54,820 bases of DNA from DASSUW01 sp036257565 (GCA_036257565.1 DATAFH010000107.1:1-54820); one strand, 5' to 3'. Shown: positions 40,211 to 49,373, counted from the first letter of the stretch. Notes: generated from the sequence alone by a model not told the origin. Numbers and translations: made by a program.

Positions 40211-41100
40211 TGCTGTCGATCGTCATCCCCACCAAAGACCGGCCGGCGCTGCTCGCCGACACGCTCGCCTCGCTCGCCGGCTCCGAGCCGCTCCCCGGCG
40301 AGGTGATCGTCGTGGACGCATCCGCCGGCGACGCGTCGCGCGCGGTCGTCGAAGCAGCGCAGGCGGCGACCCCCGGGATCGTGTTCCGCCATCTGCGCAG
40401 CGCGCCCGGCGCCTGCCGCCAGCGCAACCTCGCACTGCACGAAGTGCGCGGCGCCGTCGTCGCCTTCCTCGACGACGACGTGACCCTCGCGCTTCGCTCG
40501 CTCGCCCGCCTCGTCGCGCCGCTCGCCGAGCCGGACGTCGTCGGGGTCACGGGCAAGGTCGTCGAGCCCTCGCCGCGGCGCATCCAGACCAAGCACTCGC
40601 CCTTGCGCCGCTTGCTGCCGGGCGCGGGCGCGCAGGGCACGATGATGCGCTGCGGCTACCCCAACCGGCTGTGGTCGGTCGACGAGCCGCACGCGGTGGA
40701 GACGATGAACGGATGCTTCATGGCCGCGCGGGCGGACGACGCGCGTGCGGTCGGCTTCGACGAGCGGCTCGAGGCGCCCGGCGGGTACGCGCTGCTCGAC
40801 GACGAGGACTTCGCGTACCGGTTGTCGCGGCGCGGGCGGCTGCGGTACGTGCCCGAGGCGGTGATCGAGCACCGCAACGCGGGCTTCTCCTCGTCGCGCG
40901 CGCGGGAGTTCAATCGCAGCCTCGTCCGCAACCGCCGGCTGACGTTCCTCAAGAGCTTTCGCGCGACGCCTGCCGCCCGCGTCCAGTGGTGGACCCTGAT
41001 GGCGATCCACGTGCTGCACCGGGCCGTCCAGCGTGACTGGGCGGGCGCCCGCGGCCTGCTCGAGGGCCTGCGCGACGTCGCACGAGGGAGCGCCCCATGA
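40210..41100 (+). CDS. Glycosyltransferase family 2
   Basis: A 296-residue GT-A enzyme: MLSIVIPTKDRPALLADTLA for the nucleotide pocket, the metal-binding DDD in GAVVAFLDDDVTLAL, and the acceptor/catalytic segment YALLDDEDFAYRLSRRGRL. A proposed linker TMNGCFMAARADDARAVGFD is also typical. It transfers a sugar from an NDP donor to a growing glycan or lipid carrier. Start ATG 40210 in a TGATG overlap; the stop overlaps the next gene (ATGA). Confidence 0.92.
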   Translation: MLSIVIPTKDRPALLADTLASLAGSEPLPGEVIVVDASAGDASRAVVEAAQAATPGIVFRHLRSAPGACRQRNLALHEVRGAVVAFLDDDVTLALRSLARLVAPLAEPDVVGVTGKVVEPSPRRIQTKHSPLRRLLPGAGAQGTMMRCGYPNRLWSVDEPHAVETMNGCFMAARADDARAVGFDERLEAPGGYALLDDEDFAYRLSRRGRLRYVPEAVIEHRNAGFSSSRAREFNRSLVRNRRLTFLKSFRATPAARVQWWTLMAIHVLHRAVQRDWAGARGLLEGLRDVARGSAP

Positions 41101-42260
41101 GCCCGCCCCCGGTCCGGGTCGCGTTCGTCTCCTCGCACGCGCTCCCCGGCGGCTCGGAGCGCTACCTCGAGCTGCTGGTCGGCGCACTCGGCCCCGAGTG
41201 GGTGGCGGGCGTGGTGTCGCTGCAGGACGGGTGGCTCGTGGACCGGCTGCGGGAGGCCGGGCATCCGGTCGCAGTCGTGCCGGCCGGCCGGCGGCTCGGC
41301 ATCCTCCCGGCCGCCGTCCGCCTGCGGCGGGTGCTGCGGTCGCGCCGCCCGCAGGTCGTCCACGCCAACGGGGTCAAGGCGGCGCTCGTCGCCGCGCTGG
41401 CGATGACCGGAACGGGCATCCCGGTGATCTGGGTCAAGCACGACTTCTTCTGGGACGGCCCGCTAGCGCGCTGCGTCGCTCGCCTCTGCCGGCAGGTCGT
41501 GGGTGTGAGCGCCGCGGTCGTCGAGGGCCTCCCCGCGGAGCGCGTGCACGTCGTTCCGAACGGGATCGCGCCGGCGCCGGTGGACCGCGCCGCCGGGCGC
41601 GCGCGGCTGCTCGGCCTGTTCGGCCTGCCGGAGGCCGCCCGCGTCGTGCTCCTGCTCGGGCGCCTGCACCGGGTCAAGGGTGCGGCCGCCCTCGTGGAGG
41701 CGGCGGCCGGCGTGCTCGCCCGCGTGCCCGGCGTCCACTTCGGCCTCGTCGGCGGTGAGGATCCCGGCGAGCCCGCGGTCGCGGACGAGGTCCGTGCCCG
41801 CGTGGGGGCGCTCTCCCTGGAGCGCGCGGTCACGCTGCTCGGCCATCAGGACGACCCGCAGGCACTGATGGCGGGCGCCGACGTGGTCGCGATCCCCAGC
41901 GGCCCGCACGCGCCGGGGCTGCGCGGCGAGGGCTTCGGCATGGTCGCGATCGAGGCGATGGCTGCCGGCACGCCGGTCGTCGGCCTCGCGGCCGGCGCGC
42001 TGCCCGAGGTGGTGGGCGACGCCGGGCTGCTCGTGCCGCCGGGCGATCCCGGCGCGCTGGCGGACGCGCTGGTCCGCGCGCTCACCGACGAGCCGCTGCG
42101 CGCCCAGCTGGCGGAGGCCGGCCGGCGGCGCGTCGCCAAGCGCTTCACGCTCGAGCGCATGGCCGACGCCATGCGGGTGCGCTATCGCGAGGCTAGAGGT
42201 TGGCCTGGGCCGCGGCCCAGTCCCGCAGATTCCCCGCGAGGTCCGGCCGGGCGGCGCTGA
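41097..42260 (+). CDS. Glycosyltransferase family 4 (GT-B)
   Basis: A 387-residue retaining glycosyltransferase. N-terminal domain: VAFVSSHALPGGSERYLELL with the glycine loop; C-terminal donor domain: VLLLGRLHRVKGAAALVEAA and the conserved EX7E region GEGFGMVAIEAMAAGTPVVG. It completes the envelope-glycan set (GT2 plus GT4, flippase, deacetylase, acyltransferase). The last 68 nt overlap the opposing DUF4242 gene, and the final 22 residues (GWPGPRPSPADSPRGPAGRR at the end) look like extension into antisense DNA rather than family sequence. Confidence 0.92.
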   Translation: MSPPPVRVAFVSSHALPGGSERYLELLVGALGPEWVAGVVSLQDGWLVDRLREAGHPVAVVPAGRRLGILPAAVRLRRVLRSRRPQVVHANGVKAALVAALAMTGTGIPVIWVKHDFFWDGPLARCVARLCRQVVGVSAAVVEGLPAERVHVVPNGIAPAPVDRAAGRARLLGLFGLPEAARVVLLLGRLHRVKGAAALVEAAAGVLARVPGVHFGLVGGEDPGEPAVADEVRARVGALSLERAVTLLGHQDDPQALMAGADVVAIPSGPHAPGLRGEGFGMVAIEAMAAGTPVVGLAAGALPEVVGDAGLLVPPGDPGALADALVRALTDEPLRAQLAEAGRRRVAKRFTLERMADAMRVRYREARGWPGPRPSPADSPRGPAGRR

Positions 42261-42486
42261 CCTCGACGACCGCGTCGGCCGGGATGTTCGCCCGGCGCGC
42301 GGCGGCGATGACGACGTCGGGCGAGGGCGCTTCGTAGAGGCAGTACGTGCGCCGCCGGTCCGCGCTCAGGAACGAGAAGAGCCAGCGGACGCCCTCGTCC
42401 GCGTTGATCTCGTCGATCAACCGGATGTCGTCGCTCGACAGGTCGAGCTGTTCGGCGAACGTCCGCTCGATGACATAGAGCGGCAT
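42193..42486 (-). CDS. DUF4242 family small protein
   Basis: A 97-residue protein with the family's full pattern: MPLYVIERTFAEQLDLSSDD, EINADEGVRWLFSFLSADRR, TYCLYEAPSPDVVIAAARRA and NIPADAVVEV. Members are thought to be small metal-binding proteins, but no role is proven. A minus-strand TACGAT is nine nt before the ATG. Located 24 nt after the LuxR regulator gene in the same direction, with its own promoter. Confidence 0.92.
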   Translation of the reverse strand: MPLYVIERTFAEQLDLSSDDIRLIDEINADEGVRWLFSFLSADRRRTYCLYEAPSPDVVIAAARRANIPADAVVEVSAARPDLAGNLRDWAAAQANL

Positions 42487-42495
42487 GGTCCGAGG

Positions 42496-42501
42496 ATCGT
42501 A
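42496..42501 (-). promoter_or_regulatory. -10-like element TACGAT for the DUF4242 gene
   Basis: Nine nt before the ATG at 42486, within the 24-nt gap behind the LuxR regulator gene. Confidence 0.35.
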
Positions 42502-42510
42502 CCTGGGTCG

Positions 42511-45501
42511 CTACGTGCTGACGAGGCCGTGCCGGTGCGCGTACGACGCGGCCTCGGTCCGGTTGGCGCAGCGGGTCTTGCGCAGGATGCTGCGGATGTG
42601 GTTCGCGGCGGTGTGCTCGCTGATGAACAGCGCCCCGCCGATCTCGCGGTTGCTGAGCCCCTGGGCGACCAGTCCGAGGATCTCCACCTCGCGCGACGAG
42701 AGGCCATCGGGGCCGGCGGGCGCGGGCGTGCCGAGCGCCCGGATGCGGGCGAGCAGCGCCGCCATCCCGATCCGCTCGGCGAGCGTCGCCGCCTCGCTGA
42801 GCAGGGCGGCCGCCCGCTTGCGGTCGCCGCCGTCCCGTGCACGCAGCAGGCAGGCGTACTCGTAGGCGGTGTGGGCGAGCCACGTCACCGCTCCCATCCG
42901 GCGGTTCAGCTCCATCGCGCGCTCGAAATGCGCCTCGGCCCGGTCCCACTCCCCGAGCGTCCGCGCGAGCATGCCGAGGTAGCGGTCGGCCGATCCGTAG
43001 CAGGAGACGAGATGGCCGATCATCACATTGGCGCCCGCGTACGGCTCCAGCTCGGGGTACACGAGCGCGGCCGTCGCCTCGTCGCCGAGCGCCGCGCACG
43101 CGTCGGTCAGGTAGGCGAGCGTGGCGAGCCACAGCGACTCGCGGAACGGCTCGAGCCCGTCGGCCACCACTCTGGCGAGCTCGCGCCGCGCCTCGGTCTC
43201 CATGCCGAGCTCGACGAGCACGGACGCGAGCCCGGGCCGCCACGGCCCCTCCCGCCCGGGGTCGGCGGCGAGGATCCTGATCACGGGAGCCAGCTCGGCG
43301 AGCCGTCCCTGCTCGCGGCGGACGCCGAACATCTCGATCCCGTAGGCGCCGGCAGCGTCCCGCCCGGTGAGCAGCTTGCTCCACTCGTTCGAGCGCCGCG
43401 CCCGCGCCTCGGCCTCCTCGAGCAGGCCGTCGCAGAGCGCCATCGCCGACCCGTAGTGCTCGGCCACGTGGAGCATGAACGGCTGCGCCGTCTGCTCGGC
43501 CATCTCGCGCAGCGCGACGATCTCGCGCCGGGCGGCGCCGTGGTCGCACAGCGCCACGAAGGCCGGCACCCGCCACGACGTCGCCTCCGCGACGATCTCG
43601 GTGTTGCCGAGCTCGCTGCCGAGGTCCCTCGCCTCCGTCAGCATCTCGACGATCTCCTCGAGCGTGCTCGTCCCGCGCGACCAGTACGCGCGCATGAGCG
43701 TGGTGGCCAGGCCGGTGCGGTCGCCCAGGCCACGGGCCATCGCGATCGCGTTGCGGCGGACGATCGCGCCGCGATCGTGCTCGCCCCGGAAGTCCAGCGC
43801 GCGGGCGAGGCCGCTCAGCAGCCCGACGCGCAGCTCCGAGCGCTCGTCGCCGAGCGCCGCGGCCGCCTCCTCGAGCATCTCGGCCGCGCCCGCGTCCGCG
43901 ATCCCGGGGCGCCAGCAGGCGTTCTCGAAGCCGATCGCCGCGCGGGCCAGCAGCGCGCCGTCGCCCAGCTCGCGCGCGATGTCGGCCGTCGCGCGGAAGG
44001 CCTCGAGCGCGCCGAGGGCCTTGCCGGCGCGGTGGCTGGCGTCGCCGAGCTCGAGGTAGACCTCCGCGCGCTCCGCCGGGTCGTCGATCCGCAGCTCGAG
44101 CGCGGTGCGCAGCCGCGCGGCGGCCTCCTCGAAGGCGAGCGCCGCGGTGGCCGCCCGCGCCGCGAGGACGTTGAACTGGACGCCGCGAGCGGCCCCGCCG
44201 AACGGCGTGGCCGCCGCGAAGTGGTGCGCGAGGTCGGCGAGTGCGCGGCCCGACCGCCCCTCGCCGCGCTCGAGCGCCTCGCCCACGTGCAGGTGCAGCT
44301 CGGCGCGCCGGAGCCCGGACAGCCGGTCGTAGAGCGCCCGCCGTACGAGCTCGTGCGTGAACCGGTAGGCGAGCCGGTGCGACGGGAGCTCCTCGACCAT
44401 CCCGCTGCGGACCGCCTCGTCGAGCGCCGCGAGCAGCTCCGGCTCGCGGAGCCCGGCGGCCGCCCGCACGACGTCGAGCCCGAACTCGGAGCCTGCCACC
44501 GCCATCAGCTCGAGCAGGTCGGTGGTCCGGGGCGCGAGGCGGGAGAGCCGCTGGCTGACGACCTCCCGTACGCTCTCCGGCGTGGCCAGCTCGGTGAGCG
44601 GCCGGGTGAGCCGGACCTCGCCGCCGGTGACCTCAACGACCCGCGTCTCGACGAGCGCCCGCCACAGCTCGCAGACGAGGAACGGGTTGCCGCCGGTGAC
44701 GTCGCTGATCGTTCGCGCCAGCTCGGGCGGCCCGCCGCCGAGGCTGCCCTCGGCCGCGCGGCGGACGAACTCGTTGACCTCCTCGCCGGAGAGGCCGCCC
44801 AGCCGCAGCCGGAGCACGTGGTCGGAGCGGCGTAGATCGGCGAGCGTCTCCGACAGGGCCTCCGGGACGTCGGCCTCGGTGTCGCGGAACGTGGCGAGCA
44901 GCAGCACGCGCGCGTTGCCGGCCGCCCGTGCCAGGTGGCGCAGGAGCAGGAGCGTGGGCGCGTCGGCCCAGTGGCCGTCCTCGAGCACGAGCACCACGGG
45001 CCGGCGGCCGACGCCGGCAAGCAGGTCCGTCACCGCGGTGTGCAGCCGGTGGCGCTCGGTGTCGGGGTCCGCCGGGACCGGCCGCGGCAGGCCCGCCACG
45101 CGCAACGGCAGGTCGGGGAGCAGGCGCGTCAGCTCGCCGCCGGTGGTGCCGAGCGCCGCCCGCAGCTCGACCGGGTCGATGACGCGCGCGAGGTGGTCGA
45201 GCGCCTCGACGAACGGACCGTACGGCATGCGCACCACGGCGTCGCAGGCGCCGTAGAGGACAAGCGCGCCGCCGGCCGCCGCGTCGCGGGCGAACTCGCG
45301 CACGAGGCGGCTTTTCCCCGAGCCCGGCTCGCCGCCCAGCAGCACGACGCGGCGGCCCTCGCCGTCGGCCATCGGCATCAGCGCCCGCAGCGTCTCCAAC
45401 TCGGCGGAGCGGCCGACGAAGGGAAACGTCGACGAGAGGCGGAGCGGGCCGGGGAGGTCGTGCATACCGAGCTGATCGAGACCATAGTCAGACCTGATCA
45501 T
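42511..45501 (-). CDS. Large ATP-binding LuxR-family transcriptional regulator
   Basis: A 996-residue LAL-type regulator. N-terminal AAA domain: FVGRSAELETLRALM, Walker A VVLLGGEPGSGKSRLVREFA and the Walker B region VVLVLEDGHWADAPTLLLLR. A long helical TPR-like middle follows (ALAFEEAAARLRTALELRID). The C-terminal LuxR helix-turn-helix reads LSSREVEILGLVAQGLSNRE, then LFISEHTAANHIRSILRKTR. Start taken at the ATG at 45501, which has AGGAGA upstream on the minus strand; a Met at 45465 is the alternative. Divergent from the FAD oxidase gene over 112 bp and so a candidate regulator of it. Confidence 0.92.
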   Translation of the reverse strand: MIRSDYGLDQLGMHDLPGPLRLSSTFPFVGRSAELETLRALMPMADGEGRRVVLLGGEPGSGKSRLVREFARDAAAGGALVLYGACDAVVRMPYGPFVEALDHLARVIDPVELRAALGTTGGELTRLLPDLPLRVAGLPRPVPADPDTERHRLHTAVTDLLAGVGRRPVVLVLEDGHWADAPTLLLLRHLARAAGNARVLLLATFRDTEADVPEALSETLADLRRSDHVLRLRLGGLSGEEVNEFVRRAAEGSLGGGPPELARTISDVTGGNPFLVCELWRALVETRVVEVTGGEVRLTRPLTELATPESVREVVSQRLSRLAPRTTDLLELMAVAGSEFGLDVVRAAAGLREPELLAALDEAVRSGMVEELPSHRLAYRFTHELVRRALYDRLSGLRRAELHLHVGEALERGEGRSGRALADLAHHFAAATPFGGAARGVQFNVLAARAATAALAFEEAAARLRTALELRIDDPAERAEVYLELGDASHRAGKALGALEAFRATADIARELGDGALLARAAIGFENACWRPGIADAGAAEMLEEAAAALGDERSELRVGLLSGLARALDFRGEHDRGAIVRRNAIAMARGLGDRTGLATTLMRAYWSRGTSTLEEIVEMLTEARDLGSELGNTEIVAEATSWRVPAFVALCDHGAARREIVALREMAEQTAQPFMLHVAEHYGSAMALCDGLLEEAEARARRSNEWSKLLTGRDAAGAYGIEMFGVRREQGRLAELAPVIRILAADPGREGPWRPGLASVLVELGMETEARRELARVVADGLEPFRESLWLATLAYLTDACAALGDEATAALVYPELEPYAGANVMIGHLVSCYGSADRYLGMLARTLGEWDRAEAHFERAMELNRRMGAVTWLAHTAYEYACLLRARDGGDRKRAAALLSEAATLAERIGMAALLARIRALGTPAPAGPDGLSSREVEILGLVAQGLSNREIGGALFISEHTAANHIRSILRKTRCANRTEAASYAHRHGLVST

Positions 45502-45600
45502 CCGCGCCCGAATCTCCTGGCTCCGGCGGAATACAAGTCGGTCAGGGCGCGTCATGACAGGAGGGCATCCGCCCCGTAGCGTCGACCCCAGGACACAACC

Positions 45601-45606
45601 AGGAGG
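45601..45606 (+). promoter_or_regulatory. Ribosome binding site AGGAGG
   Basis: Perfect Shine-Dalgarno seven nt before the GTG at 45614; it fixes the start of the oxidase gene. An 8-bp palindrome GTCATGAC (45551-45558) lies in the same divergent gap. Confidence 0.7.
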
Positions 45607-45613
45607 ACGAGAC

Positions 45614-47008
45614 GTGAGCACGGTCATATCCCCCGCGCAGGCGCGCCGGGAGCTCTCCGGTTTTCAGGGACGGCTGATCGCCCCGGACGACGTCGACTTC
45701 GACGACGCGCGCAAGGTCTACAACGCGATGATCGACCGACGCCCCGGGCTCATCGCCCGCCCGGCGACGATCGACGACATCGCGAACGCCATCGGCTTCG
45801 CGCGCGAGCACGACCAGCGGCTGGCCATCCGAGGCGGCGGCCACAACGGCGCCGGGCTCGGGACGGTCGACGACGGCGTCGTCATCGACATGTCGATGTT
45901 CAAGGACGTCGAGGTCGACCCGCACAACCGCACGGTGCGCGTGGGCGGCGGCTGCACGTGGGGCGAGGTGGATCGCGAGACGAACAAGCACGGGCTCGCC
46001 ACCCCCAGCGGCATCATCGGCACGACCGGTGTGGGCGGCCTCACGCTCGGTGGCGGCCTCGGCCATCTGACGCGCAAGTGCGGCCTCGCGATCGACAACG
46101 TGATCGAGGCCGATCTCGTGCTCGCCAGCGGCGAGCAGGTGCGCGCGAGCGCCGATGAGCACCCGGACCTGTACTGGGCGATCCGCGGCGGCGGCGGCAA
46201 CTTCGGGGTTGTGACCTCGTTCCTGTTCCGGCTCCACGAGGTCGACACCGTGATCGCCGGCCCGACCTTCTGGGCGGTCGAGCAGAGCGCCGAGGTCCTC
46301 TCGGCCTACCGCGAGTTCCTGCCCGACGCCCCGCGCGAGCTCAACGGCTTCTTCGCCTTCGCCACCGTGCCGCCGGCCCCGCCCTTCCCCGAGGAGCTCC
46401 ACCTGCGCAAGGTGTGCGGGGTCGTGTGGTGCTACGCCGGCCCCGACGAGGACGCCGCGGCCAAGGCGATGGCTCCGCTGCTGGACTCCCTTCCCGAGCC
46501 GCTCCTCCACGGCCCTGCGCCCATGCCGCACCCGGCCATCCAGAGCGCCTTCGACGACCTCTACCCGAAGGGCGACCAGTGGTACTGGCGGGCCGACTTC
46601 GTGAAGGAGGTCCCGGACGAGGCGGTCGCGTCCCACGCCCGCTTCGGCGAGGCGTTGCCGACGATGAAGTCGACGATGCACCTGTACCCGATCGACGGCG
46701 CGGCTCACGACGTCGACTCGGCCGACACCGCTTGGAGCTACCGCGACGCGCGGTGGGCCACCGTGTACGCCGGTGTCGACCCCGACCCCGCCAACGTGGG
46801 CGCGATCCGCGACTGGACCGTCGACTACTTCGAGGCGCTCCACCCGTACTCCGCGGGCGGCGCGTACGTGAACATGATGATGGACGAGGGCCAGGAGCGG
46901 GTCCGCGCGAGCTACCGCGACAACTACGACCGGCTCGCGCGGATCAAGTCGATCTACGACCCGTACAACTTCTTCTCCATCAACCAGAACATCGAGCCGG
47001 CGACGTAG
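45614..47008 (+). CDS. FAD-linked oxidase of the berberine-bridge (BBE-like) type
   Basis: A 464-residue VAO/PCMH-family flavoprotein. The FAD domain shows RLAIRGGGHNGAGLGTVDDG, where the His is the likely covalent FAD attachment, and IIGTTGVGGLTLGGGLGHLT. The second attachment Cys of bicovalent relatives is missing from the GTTGVGG loop, so a single covalent bond is expected. The BBE C-terminal segment is KSIYDPYNFFSINQNIEP. These enzymes oxidise sugars or alcohols with oxygen. No signal peptide, so cytosolic. Starts at GTG 45614 behind AGGAGG. Confidence 0.92.
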   Translation: MSTVISPAQARRELSGFQGRLIAPDDVDFDDARKVYNAMIDRRPGLIARPATIDDIANAIGFAREHDQRLAIRGGGHNGAGLGTVDDGVVIDMSMFKDVEVDPHNRTVRVGGGCTWGEVDRETNKHGLATPSGIIGTTGVGGLTLGGGLGHLTRKCGLAIDNVIEADLVLASGEQVRASADEHPDLYWAIRGGGGNFGVVTSFLFRLHEVDTVIAGPTFWAVEQSAEVLSAYREFLPDAPRELNGFFAFATVPPAPPFPEELHLRKVCGVVWCYAGPDEDAAAKAMAPLLDSLPEPLLHGPAPMPHPAIQSAFDDLYPKGDQWYWRADFVKEVPDEAVASHARFGEALPTMKSTMHLYPIDGAAHDVDSADTAWSYRDARWATVYAGVDPDPANVGAIRDWTVDYFEALHPYSAGGAYVNMMMDEGQERVRASYRDNYDRLARIKSIYDPYNFFSINQNIEPAT

Positions 47009-47015
47009 CGCGCCG

Positions 47016-47814
47016 GTGAGCACCGAGGGCGGCGAACAGGTCCGCAGCGCGGAGCTGGTCGCCGCCTCTGCCTTGCGACCGACTTCGGGATGGGGGTCCC
47101 GTTCGAGCACGGTCTGCACAGCACGCTGATCGCCATGCGGCTCGCCGACCGCCTCGGCGTGGACCGCGAGAACCTCGCGCAGACGTACTACGGGTGCCTG
47201 CTCGCCCATTCGGGGTGCACGACCGACGCTCACCTCACGCCGCAGGTCTTCGCGATTCGCTCACTCCGCGGGCGTCGGGGAGTTGGCCGAAGCGGCGGGG
47301 CGGCGGTGCCGGATCGACGAAGCCGATGTCGTCGTGCTTCGCCGTGCGGCGCTCGTCCACGACCTCGGCCGGGTCGCGGTGCACCCCCGGATCTGGCAGA
47401 AGCCAGGGCCGCTGGTCGCGGATGAGCTCGAGCAGGTGAGGCTTCACCCGTATCACTCGGTGCGGGTCCTCGCCCGTTCGGGGTTCCTGGCGAGGCTCGC
47501 ACCCGTCGCCGGAGCGCACCACGAGCGCCTCGACGGCTCGGGCTACCACCGAGCGGCCACCGGCCCCGACCTCGTCTTTCCCGCGCGTCTGCTCGCGGCC
47601 GCCGACGCGTACCACGCGATGACCGAGCCGCGCCCGTACCGAGAGCCCGTCGCGCCCGAGCGAGCGGCGGAGATCCTGGGCACGGAGGCGAGCGCCGGAC
47701 GACTGGACGCCGACGGGGTGACGGCGGTGATCGAGTCGGCGGGCCAGCACGCTCGCGGATCGAGCACCCGGCGGGATTGACCGAACGGGAGGTCCAGGTC
47801 GTGCGGATGCTCGC
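47016..47814 (+). pseudogene. Decayed HD-GYP / LuxR-type regulator gene
   Basis: Three frames read as parts of one protein. A GTG at 47016 starts VSTEGGEQVRSAELVA; after a single-base loss near 47066 the next frame gives LATDFGMGVPFEHGLHSTLI, then YYGCLLAHSGCTTDAHL. At about 47250 there is a jump, with a large middle section missing, to HSAGVGELAEAAGRR, the HD core AALVHDLGRVAVHPRIWQK and HHERLDGSGYHRAATGPDLV. After GTEASAGRLDADG another shift leads into the start of a LuxR domain (PAGLTEREVQVVRMLA), which is cut off. The parent family (HD domain plus LuxR) is about twice this size. Confidence 0.82.
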
Positions 47815-48285
47815 CCCTTCGACGCGGCTGCGGTGGTCGGCCACCGCGGCCGGCTGATCTCGACCGACTTCTCGCCGGCCATGGTCGACGCCGCCCGCGC
47901 GAGTCTGGCGGTCTGGGGAGCGATGGAGCGCAACCCGTTCTTCGCGACCGTCCTCGTGCAGCATGGCCACCTGCCGCCGCCCGAGCCCTCGGGCCCGCCG
48001 GTCTTCAGCATGGCGAGCCCGGCGCGCACCACGGCGCTGCTCGAGGCCGCCGGATTCGCCGACGTGCGGACCGAGGAGGTGCCGGTGCGGTTCGAGGTCC
48101 CGAGCGTGGATGAGTACCTGAGCCTGGTCTCCGACACGGCGGGGCCGCTCGGTCTGGCGCTGCGCGCCGTCCCACATGCGGACCGCGAGACGATCGGGGC
48201 GGAGGTCCAGGACGCGCTCGCTCGCTTCGCCACCGAGCGTGGCTACGAGATCCCCGGCGTCGCGCTGTGCGCCGTGGCGGTGTGA
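47815..48285 (+). pseudogene. SAM-dependent methyltransferase remnant with internal deletion
   Basis: The frame begins abruptly at the junction with the LuxR remnant (PFDAAAVVGHRGRLISTDFS), continues PAMVDAARAS and passes directly into LAVWGAMERNPFFATVLVQH. In class I methyltransferases of this group the first stretch is motif I/post-I and the second lies about 60-70 residues later, after the DAE/catalytic region, so the centre is deleted. The C-terminal half (ALLEAAGFADVRTEEVPVRF) is intact. The stop overlaps the next gene start (GTGA), preserving coupling. Unlikely to be active. Confidence 0.78.
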
Positions 48286-49373
48286 AAGGGCGAGTGCTCA
48301 TCGTCGGCGGCGGGATCGCCGGGCTGGCGCTGGCGCCCACGCTCGAGCGGAAGGGCGCCGCGGTCGAACTGATCGAGCGAACGCCGGGCTGGCGGGCGGC
48401 GGGTACGGGCAGGTACCTGCCCGGCAACGCCGCCCGCGCCCTTCGTGCCCTCGGGCTGGAGAGGCAGGTCGTGTCTCGCAGCGTTGAGATCCCGCGCCAG
48501 CGCTTCTCCGATCACCGCGGCAGGCTGCTGTGCGAGGTCGACGTCGCCAGGCTGTGGGAGGCAGTGGGCCCGTGCCTCGCACTACACCGGACCGAGCTGC
48601 ACGAGCTCCTCCGGGAGGCGGCGGGCGACGTGCCCATCCGTCTCGGGCTCTCCGTGGAGCAGCTCACTCAGCGTGACGGCGTCGTGTCGGTCGTCTTCAG
48701 CGACGGAACGGCCGGCGAGTACGACCTGGTGGTCGGCGCGGACGGGATCGAGAGCGCCGTCCGCCGGCTGACGTTCGGCGCCGCGGCGGTGCCGCGACCC
48801 GTGGGACAGACCGGCTGGCGCTGGCTGGCACCGCGAGCCCCAGGGGTCACCACCTGGTCGGTGATGCTGGGTCGCCGCACGGCGTTCCTCACGATTCCCG
48901 TCGACGACGACTCGGTGTACTGCTACGGCGACGTGGTCTCGACTCCAGGCGGCGATGCGCCTGAGCTCGAGCTTCTCGCGGACTTCTCGGATCCAGCCCC
49001 TGCCCTCCTCGAGGCGGCGAGCGATGTCCACACCTCGACGATCGAGGAGGTCGCCCTTGACTCCTGGGCGCAGGGGCGCGTCGTGCTGCTCGGCGACGCG
49101 GCGCACGCGACTTCACCGAACATGGCCCAAGGCGCCGCGATGGCGCTCGAGGACGCGCTGGTGCTCAGCGACTGCCTCGGAACCCATGCGACCCCCGACG
49201 CGATCGCCGCCTTCCAGGCCCGGCGCCGGCCCAGAACCGACTGGGTGCGTGCCCAGACCCACCGTCGCGACCGCACCCGATATCTCCCCGCGGCGATCAG
49301 GAACACCGTCCTGCGCGCCGTCGGCCGCCGGATCTTCCACGCCAACTACCGCGCGCTCCTCGATGAAGCCTGA
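48282..49373 (+). CDS. FAD-dependent monooxygenase (PheA/TfdB-type)
   Basis: A 363-residue flavoprotein hydroxylase-like enzyme. GxGxxG motif: RVLIVGGGIAGLALAPTLER; middle motif YDLVVGADGIESAVRRLTFG with the DG pair; and the final GRVVLLGDAAHATSPNMAQG, then AAMALEDALVLSD. It should hydroxylate an aromatic or related substrate with NAD(P)H and oxygen. The GTG at 48282 overlaps the methyltransferase remnant stop. Length is slightly short but all motifs are present, so probably functional. Confidence 0.92.
   Translation: MKGRVLIVGGGIAGLALAPTLERKGAAVELIERTPGWRAAGTGRYLPGNAARALRALGLERQVVSRSVEIPRQRFSDHRGRLLCEVDVARLWEAVGPCLALHRTELHELLREAAGDVPIRLGLSVEQLTQRDGVVSVVFSDGTAGEYDLVVGADGIESAVRRLTFGAAAVPRPVGQTGWRWLAPRAPGVTTWSVMLGRRTAFLTIPVDDDSVYCYGDVVSTPGGDAPELELLADFSDPAPALLEAASDVHTSTIEEVALDSWAQGRVVLLGDAAHATSPNMAQGAAMALEDALVLSDCLGTHATPDAIAAFQARRRPRTDWVRAQTHRRDRTRYLPAAIRNTVLRAVGRRIFHANYRALLDEA

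Noticed and set aside
16880..42260. Functional link between the CpsB-like phosphatase and the glycan cluster
   Set aside because: They are 19 kb apart with no shared motif; a link is possible but the sequence gives no support.
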